NCBI GenBank assembly: GCA_963828385.1
Contig: CAWHEF010000002.1
Coordinates: forward strand, 1,364,001-1,428,000
Direction of reading: 5' to 3'
DNA length: 64,000 nucleotides
From: Bog-756 sp963828385
GTDB taxonomy: Bacteria; Actinomycetota; Acidimicrobiia; Acidimicrobiales; RAAP-2
Below are positions 61,101 through 64,000 of this stretch, piece after piece. A model generated the notes under the pieces. It was not told the origin of the DNA, searched no databases, and saw only the letters and a list, made by a program, of their open reading frames with translations. A program made the translations under genes and the position numbers. Position 1 is the stretch's first letter. Every line of letters begins with the position of its first letter.

Positions 61101-61195
61101 CCGAGGCCTCCCTCATCGGGGCGGCCGACCTGTCGGTGCCCCTCGAGGTGGACATGGCATGGGGCTCGTCATGGGCGGAGGCAAAGGGGAGCTGA
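58148..61195 (+). CDS. polA: DNA polymerase I
   Basis: A 1015-aa repair and Okazaki-processing polymerase. The 5'-nuclease domain (about residues 25-310) shows 'YEADDVLATLATEA', 'IVTGDRDAYQLVEDPYVRVL' and 'LRGDPSDNLPGVPGVGEKTA'. The middle 3'-5' exonuclease domain has lost its Asp-x-Glu site ('GTGIVAVHAGW' lies there) and carries long Gly-rich inserts, so it is not a proofreader. The polymerase domain has 'LLVADYDQVELRAIAHLSGD', the O-helix 'RSTAKMVSYGLAYGMESYGL' and 'LLLQVHDEVLVDVVDEE'. The O-helix residue that decides dideoxy discrimination is Tyr, as in mycobacterial and T7-type enzymes. Confidence 0.96.
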   Translation: MAKDPASSGTGKGTRGTGKPTSAPTGPLILLDGMSLAFRAYFALPADLVTTTGVVTNAVHGFASMVVNLIRDHRPAGLAVAFDMPGGTFRDDLVADYKAGRAETPDDLLPQFDMIRALLASVAIPVVESAGYEADDVLATLATEARDRAEPVIIVTGDRDAYQLVEDPYVRVLYNRRGVSDYALYDEAGIEQRTGVRPSSYAVLAALRGDPSDNLPGVPGVGEKTAAKLVNEYGGLDTLYANLDALSPKLRQNLADHEDQVRSNLCVIPLIRDVPMDVHVDQLTLGGWDREEAHQGFAELELRTLWPRLETLMDEGALGRPAKGGDPTRAGSATASGGSRPAPPEPEWLAHPKATVPGDAASAVSALDELFSSARSGTGIVAVHAGWVGGAGRSPLASLTLACEPGDNRVEDGSSPTPIVHLRGPVGPVAGDVSQGDEPIAEGPGSDWPVDGGDAAGSAPDGVLTDPAVLGSLAAALGPEGCGVVAHDAKEVMRSLLVLGVDMVRLELDTAVAAYLLDPSIDRYWLADLARTHIGVEIDDGAGGKGQGTLDLDADARATGAQTTGPRPSGTGTTPVELTEGPERAALQIVSVLARLRTPVTEALTAVDERTLYSEVDQPLVRVLARMEVTGVPVDREVLRSIAADLAGQCRDLETAIHDLAGGPFRINSVPQLREVLYERLALTPLRKTKTGFSTDARTLEQFRDQHPIVEALLRYREVEKLRSTYGESLAAEVAPDGRIHATFHQTVARTGRLSSDRPNLHNIPVRTDLGRRFREAFVPSAGRRLLVADYDQVELRAIAHLSGDPGLTAAFAAGEDIHRTVAARVFGVAGADVSPAQRSTAKMVSYGLAYGMESYGLSQRLAVPVEVAQEILDNFFTAFPSVRDYMEGAVAEARQLGYTVTAFGRRRPLPDLAATNYQIRQAAERQAMNAGIQGLAADLFKIALARLDRGLEEGGFASDLLLQVHDEVLVDVVDEESEDVARLTEASLIGAADLSVPLEVDMAWGSSWAEAKGS

Positions 61196-61229
61196 GCGGG
61201 GGCCGGTGCCGTCCATTCGACCGGTCGGG

Positions 61230-61235
61230 TACGAT
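61230..61235 (+). promoter_or_regulatory. Candidate rpsA -10 box
   Basis: TACGAT lies 86 bases before the rpsA start. Unlike most starts here it leaves a real 5' leader of about 80 nt, which could carry S1 autoregulation. No good -35 is visible. Confidence 0.4.
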
Positions 61236-61321
61236 TGTCTGCCGGTCGCCGACCAGGGCCTGGCACTTCGCGCTGCCTCGAGGAGGGTGGCGTTCCGTCC
61301 GGAAAGCGAGCTACCTACTTC

Positions 61322-62827
61322 ATGACTGATACCAACGTCGTCCCCGGGGGCACCGACCTGCTGTCGCCCGAGCAGATGGGCACCTTCGACGAGCAGGGAA
61401 ATTACGTTCCCCGCCCGGTCACCGAGGACGATCTGGGAAGCTCCTCGCTCGAGGACGCCATGGCAGGGACCATCGTCGAGTTCGAGGACGGGGACCTGGT
61501 CCAGGGGACCGTCGTCAAGATCGACCGGGACGAGGTGCTCCTCGACATCGGCTTCAAGTCCGAGGGCGTGATCCCGGTCCGCGAGCTCTCCATCCGGAAC
61601 GACATCGACCCGTCGGAGATCGTGCAGCTGGGCGACTCGGTCGAAGCCCTTGTCCTCCAGAAGGAGGACAAGGAAGGCCGCCTCATCCTCTCGAAGAAGC
61701 GGGCCCAGTACGAACGGGCGTGGGGGACGATCGAGCGGAAGAAGGAAGCGAACGAGGTCGTCACCGGGCCGGTCATCGAGGTGGTCAAGGGCGGTCTCAT
61801 CGTGGACATCGGATTGCGCGGGTTCCTGCCGGCCTCCCTCGTCGAGCTGCGTCGGGTGCGCGAGCTGCAGCCATATGTGGGCCGCAACATCGAAGCGAAG
61901 ATCATCGAGCTCGACCGCAACCGGAACAACGTCGTGCTCTCACGGCGAGCGTGGCTGGAGGAGACCCAGAAGGAGCAGCGTGGCGAGTTCCTGCTCAACT
62001 TGAAGCCAGGCGAGCGCCGGCGAGGGGTGGTCTCCTCGGTCGTGAACTTCGGCGCGTTCGTCGACCTCGGCGGGATGGATGGACTCGTGCACGTGTCCGA
62101 GCTCTCGTGGAAGCACGTCGACCATCCCTCGTCGGTGGTGTCGGTGGGCGACGAGATCGAGGTCGAGGTGCTCGATGTCGATCTGTCCAAGGAGCGGATC
62201 AGCCTCTCGCTCAAGTCCACCCAGACCGATCCCTGGCAGGAATTCGCCAATTCCCATCAGGTCGGCGAGCTGGTCTACGGACGGATCACCAAGCTGGTGC
62301 CGTTCGGAGCCTTCGTGCAGGTCGGCGACGGCATCGAGGGACTGGTCCACATCTCCGAGATGGCCGGTCACCACGTCGACCTCCCCGAGCAGGTGGTCAC
62401 GCCGGGAGAGGAGCTGTGGGTCAAGATCATCGACATCGACCTGCAACGCCGCCGGATCAGCCTCTCCATCAAGCAAGCTGCCGAGGGGGGTGAAGTCTCC
62501 GAGGAGTACCGGGAGGCATTCGGCGAGCACGCCTACGACGCCGAGGGAAACTACGTGGGCCCGGTCGAGTTCGCCGAGGCGGAGTTCACACCGGAGACCG
62601 AAGCCCAGGCGGCGTGGGCGGACTACGTCGCCGAGCACGGCACGACCGGGGATGCACCGGGCGAGTCCGACGCCACCGGCGACGGCGTCGAGAGCGCCCC
62701 GGAGCCAGGTGAGGTGCCCGCCTCGGAGGAGGGTCCATCAGCGACAGGTGCCGAGCCCGCTGCCCAGCCGCCCGGCGAGGGGCCGGCCGGCGAGAAGCCG
62801 ACCACTGAGCAACCGGCCGCCGACTGA
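61322..62827 (+). CDS. rpsA: 30S ribosomal protein S1
   Basis: A 501-aa RNA-binding protein that helps the ribosome bind structured mRNA. Four S1 domains are visible. The first starts 'GDLVQGTVVKIDRDEVLLDI', the second 'VVTGPVIEVVKGGLIVDIGL', the third 'RRRGVVSSVVNFGAFVDLGG' and the fourth 'ELVYGRITKLVPFGAFVQVG'. The third and fourth are closest to the canonical motif. The last 100 residues are acidic and Pro/Ala-rich. ATG 61322 has only a weak ribosome-binding site and a leader of about 80 nt. coaE, usually next in Actinobacteria, is replaced by a convergent ABC operon. Confidence 0.96.
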   Translation: MTDTNVVPGGTDLLSPEQMGTFDEQGNYVPRPVTEDDLGSSSLEDAMAGTIVEFEDGDLVQGTVVKIDRDEVLLDIGFKSEGVIPVRELSIRNDIDPSEIVQLGDSVEALVLQKEDKEGRLILSKKRAQYERAWGTIERKKEANEVVTGPVIEVVKGGLIVDIGLRGFLPASLVELRRVRELQPYVGRNIEAKIIELDRNRNNVVLSRRAWLEETQKEQRGEFLLNLKPGERRRGVVSSVVNFGAFVDLGGMDGLVHVSELSWKHVDHPSSVVSVGDEIEVEVLDVDLSKERISLSLKSTQTDPWQEFANSHQVGELVYGRITKLVPFGAFVQVGDGIEGLVHISEMAGHHVDLPEQVVTPGEELWVKIIDIDLQRRRISLSIKQAAEGGEVSEEYREAFGEHAYDAEGNYVGPVEFAEAEFTPETEAQAAWADYVAEHGTTGDAPGESDATGDGVESAPEPGEVPASEEGPSATGAEPAAQPPGEGPAGEKPTTEQPAAD

Positions 62828-62845
62828 CTGCCGGCGGCGAGTCGG
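62820..62845. terminator. Candidate hairpin at the rpsA/oppF convergence
   Basis: CCGACT (62820-62825) pairs with AGTCGG (62840-62845) over a 14-base loop, starting in the last rpsA codons. It is short and has no T-run. Confidence 0.35.
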
Positions 62846-62852
62846 TCTGCCG

Positions 62853-63905
62853 TCAGGCTCCTGCTGGGGCCGAATCGGCGGCCGTGACGGCGTGGCGCGG
62901 TGCCGGGTTCTCCGTCAGCGGGAAGTGGCACGCCACCTGGTGGCCGGGTGCGATGTCCCGGAGCAGGGGCTCCTCGGTGGCGCACCGGTCCTGGGCGTAG
63001 GGGCACCGGGTGCGGAAGCGACAGCCGGAGGGGGGGTTGAGCGGCGAGGGGATCTCACCCTGTAGCGGCTCGTGGGCAGAGACATGCTCCGGGTCGGGCT
63101 CGGGGATGGAGGCGAGCAGCGCCTCGGTGTAGGGGTGAGCGGCAGCGTGGTAGAGGTCGTCCGGCTGGGCGATCTCCACCAGCTTCCCGAGGTACATCAC
63201 GGCCACCCGGTCGCTCACGTTCTTCACCACGGCGAGATCGTGGGCGATGAAGACCATCGTCAGGTGGAACTTCTCCTTCAGGTCGGCGAGCAGATTGAGG
63301 ATCTGGGCCTGAACGGACACGTCCAGGGCCGAGACGGGTTCGTCGCAGATCAGAAGCTCGGGATCGGCCATCAGCGCCCGGGCGATGCTGATCCGCTGGC
63401 ACTGCCCCCCGGAGAACTCCTGAGGACGTCGGTCCCCGGCGGCGTCGGGATCGATGCCGACGGACTCGAGCATCTCCCGAACCTTCTGCTGGCGCTCCTC
63501 CTTGGTCCCCCGGCGCCAGATGTTCAGAGGCTCGGCCACGATGTCACGGACCCGACGGCGGGGGTTGAGGGAGGAGATGGGATCCTGGAAGATCATCTGG
63601 ATCTTGGTGCGGACCCTGCGGAGCTCGCGCTTGGACAGGGCTCCCAGGTCCCGGCCCCGGTAGATGACCCTTCCCGATGTGGCCGGTTGCACGTTGACAA
63701 GGGCCTTGCCGGTGGTGGACTTGCCGCACCCGGACTCGCCGACCAGTCCGAGAGTCTCGCCGGTTTTCAAGGAGAAGGAGACACCGGAGACGGCATGGAC
63801 GCGCTGGTGACCGCTCTTGAACTCGACGACCAGGTGATCTGCCCTCAGGACGACGTCGTCATCCGCAATCTGGTCGGTGCTCGGTGCCTCGGTCGTGTCT
63901 GTCAT
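62853..63905 (-). CDS. oppF: Oligopeptide/dipeptide ABC transporter ATPase (OppF/DppF)
   Basis: A 350-aa importer ATPase. Walker A is 'LGLVGESGCGKSTTGKALVN', followed by 'IQMIFQDPISSLNPRRRV' (Q-loop, typical of the Opp/Dpp type), the signature 'FSGGQCQRISIARALMADPE', Walker B 'LLICDEPVSALDVSVQAQIL' and the switch His in 'VFIAHDLAVVKNVSDRVAVM'. The C-terminal OppF extension has 'CRFRTRCPYAQDRC', the Cys motif seen in this subfamily. ATG 63905 overlaps the stop of the upstream gene (ATGA). Substrate is probably peptides, inferred from the family. Confidence 0.93.
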   Translation of the reverse strand: MTDTTEAPSTDQIADDDVVLRADHLVVEFKSGHQRVHAVSGVSFSLKTGETLGLVGESGCGKSTTGKALVNVQPATSGRVIYRGRDLGALSKRELRRVRTKIQMIFQDPISSLNPRRRVRDIVAEPLNIWRRGTKEERQQKVREMLESVGIDPDAAGDRRPQEFSGGQCQRISIARALMADPELLICDEPVSALDVSVQAQILNLLADLKEKFHLTMVFIAHDLAVVKNVSDRVAVMYLGKLVEIAQPDDLYHAAAHPYTEALLASIPEPDPEHVSAHEPLQGEIPSPLNPPSGCRFRTRCPYAQDRCATEEPLLRDIAPGHQVACHFPLTENPAPRHAVTAADSAPAGA

Positions 63906-64000
63906 GAGGGCTCGCCGCCTTGGTCGGCACCGCCTCCGACACCGGGGCCACCGCCGACACCGGCGACGGCGGACTGGCCTCCCGGCGTGCCCACCGTGTC
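63902..64000 (-). CDS. C-terminal end of the gene upstream of oppF (probably oppD), partial
   Basis: Only the last 32 codons are in the window, reading off its right edge. They are Gly/Val/Ala-rich and disordered and end in TGA overlapping the oppF ATG. Opp operons usually have oppD just before oppF, so this is likely its variable tail, but no diagnostic residue is present. Confidence 0.5.
   Translation of the reverse strand, partial: DTVGTPGGQSAVAGVGGGPGVGGGADQGGEPS

Overview
The window is a 64 kb, very GC-rich chromosomal segment from an actinobacterium. Three things point there: a mycothiol synthase (mshD), menaquinone genes (menF, menG, menC) with a polyprenol-phosphate-mannose synthase, and gene orders known from Actinobacteria (alaS-ruvX-mltG-aroE, hisDCBHAF..I-trpE, pdtaR-polA-rpsA). 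A dedicated trpF beside a separate hisA is unlike Streptomyces or Mycobacterium, which use bifunctional PriA. I infer a deep-branching lineage such as Acidimicrobiia, but the sequence alone does not prove this. There is no phage, insertion sequence, CRISPR array or rRNA. One tRNA, Leu(CAA), is present.

Layout. 1-5.2 kb: end of alaS, then a tightly overlapping run ruvX-mltG-aroE-rodA-DUF151 nuclease. 5.2-7.8 kb (minus): a secreted beta-propeller lipoprotein and a second SEDS protein of the FtsW type. 7.9-13.8 kb: polyphosphate kinase, a convergent LPG-synthase-like membrane protein, an AI-2E-type exporter and a polyprenol-phosphate mannosyltransferase. 13.8-16.1 kb: a two-component pair. 16.1-19.3 kb (minus): a MerR-type regulator translationally coupled to menG and menF. 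19.4-22.6 kb: MaoC dehydratase, VIT1-type transporter, and divergent mshD and nth. 23.1-31.9 kb: histidine operon hisD-C-B-H-A-F, a GroES-like gene, hisI, then trpE and ygfZ. 32-42.1 kb: an accessory block (PadR-ABC exporter, APH-type kinase, SDR with a two-component system, DinB, WYL regulator) that separates trpE from trpC-F-B-A (42.2-45.7 kb). 45.8-51 kb (minus): fabD-fabG-acpP-fabF-ubiB. 51.2-55.1 kb (minus): acyl-CoA dehydrogenase and aconitase. 55.3-62.8 kb: tRNA-Leu, menC, a coiled-coil protein, pdtaR, polA, rpsA. 62.9-64 kb (minus): end of an oligopeptide ABC operon.

Working together. The centre is amino-acid biosynthesis: shikimate (aroE), histidine and tryptophan. Menaquinone genes lie in two places. 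Fatty-acid synthesis (fab genes) sits beside fatty-acid oxidation and TCA genes.

Two window-wide signals stand out. First, five conserved genes (mltG, ppk, an ABC permease, trpA, fabD) are split by seven small indels, with clean protein sequence on both sides. Six of the seven lie within a few bases of CCGG, so sequencing or assembly error is more likely than real decay. Second, about fifteen genes that begin a transcription unit have a TANNNT-like -10 box 6-10 nt before the start codon and no clear Shine-Dalgarno, which suggests widespread leaderless transcription. Other points of interest are FabD fused to a lysine-free lipoyl-like domain, a four-copy 17-bp repeat at the hisC-hisB stop/start junction, a GroES-like gene inside the his operon, and a regulator with two MerR-like domains heading menaquinone genes.
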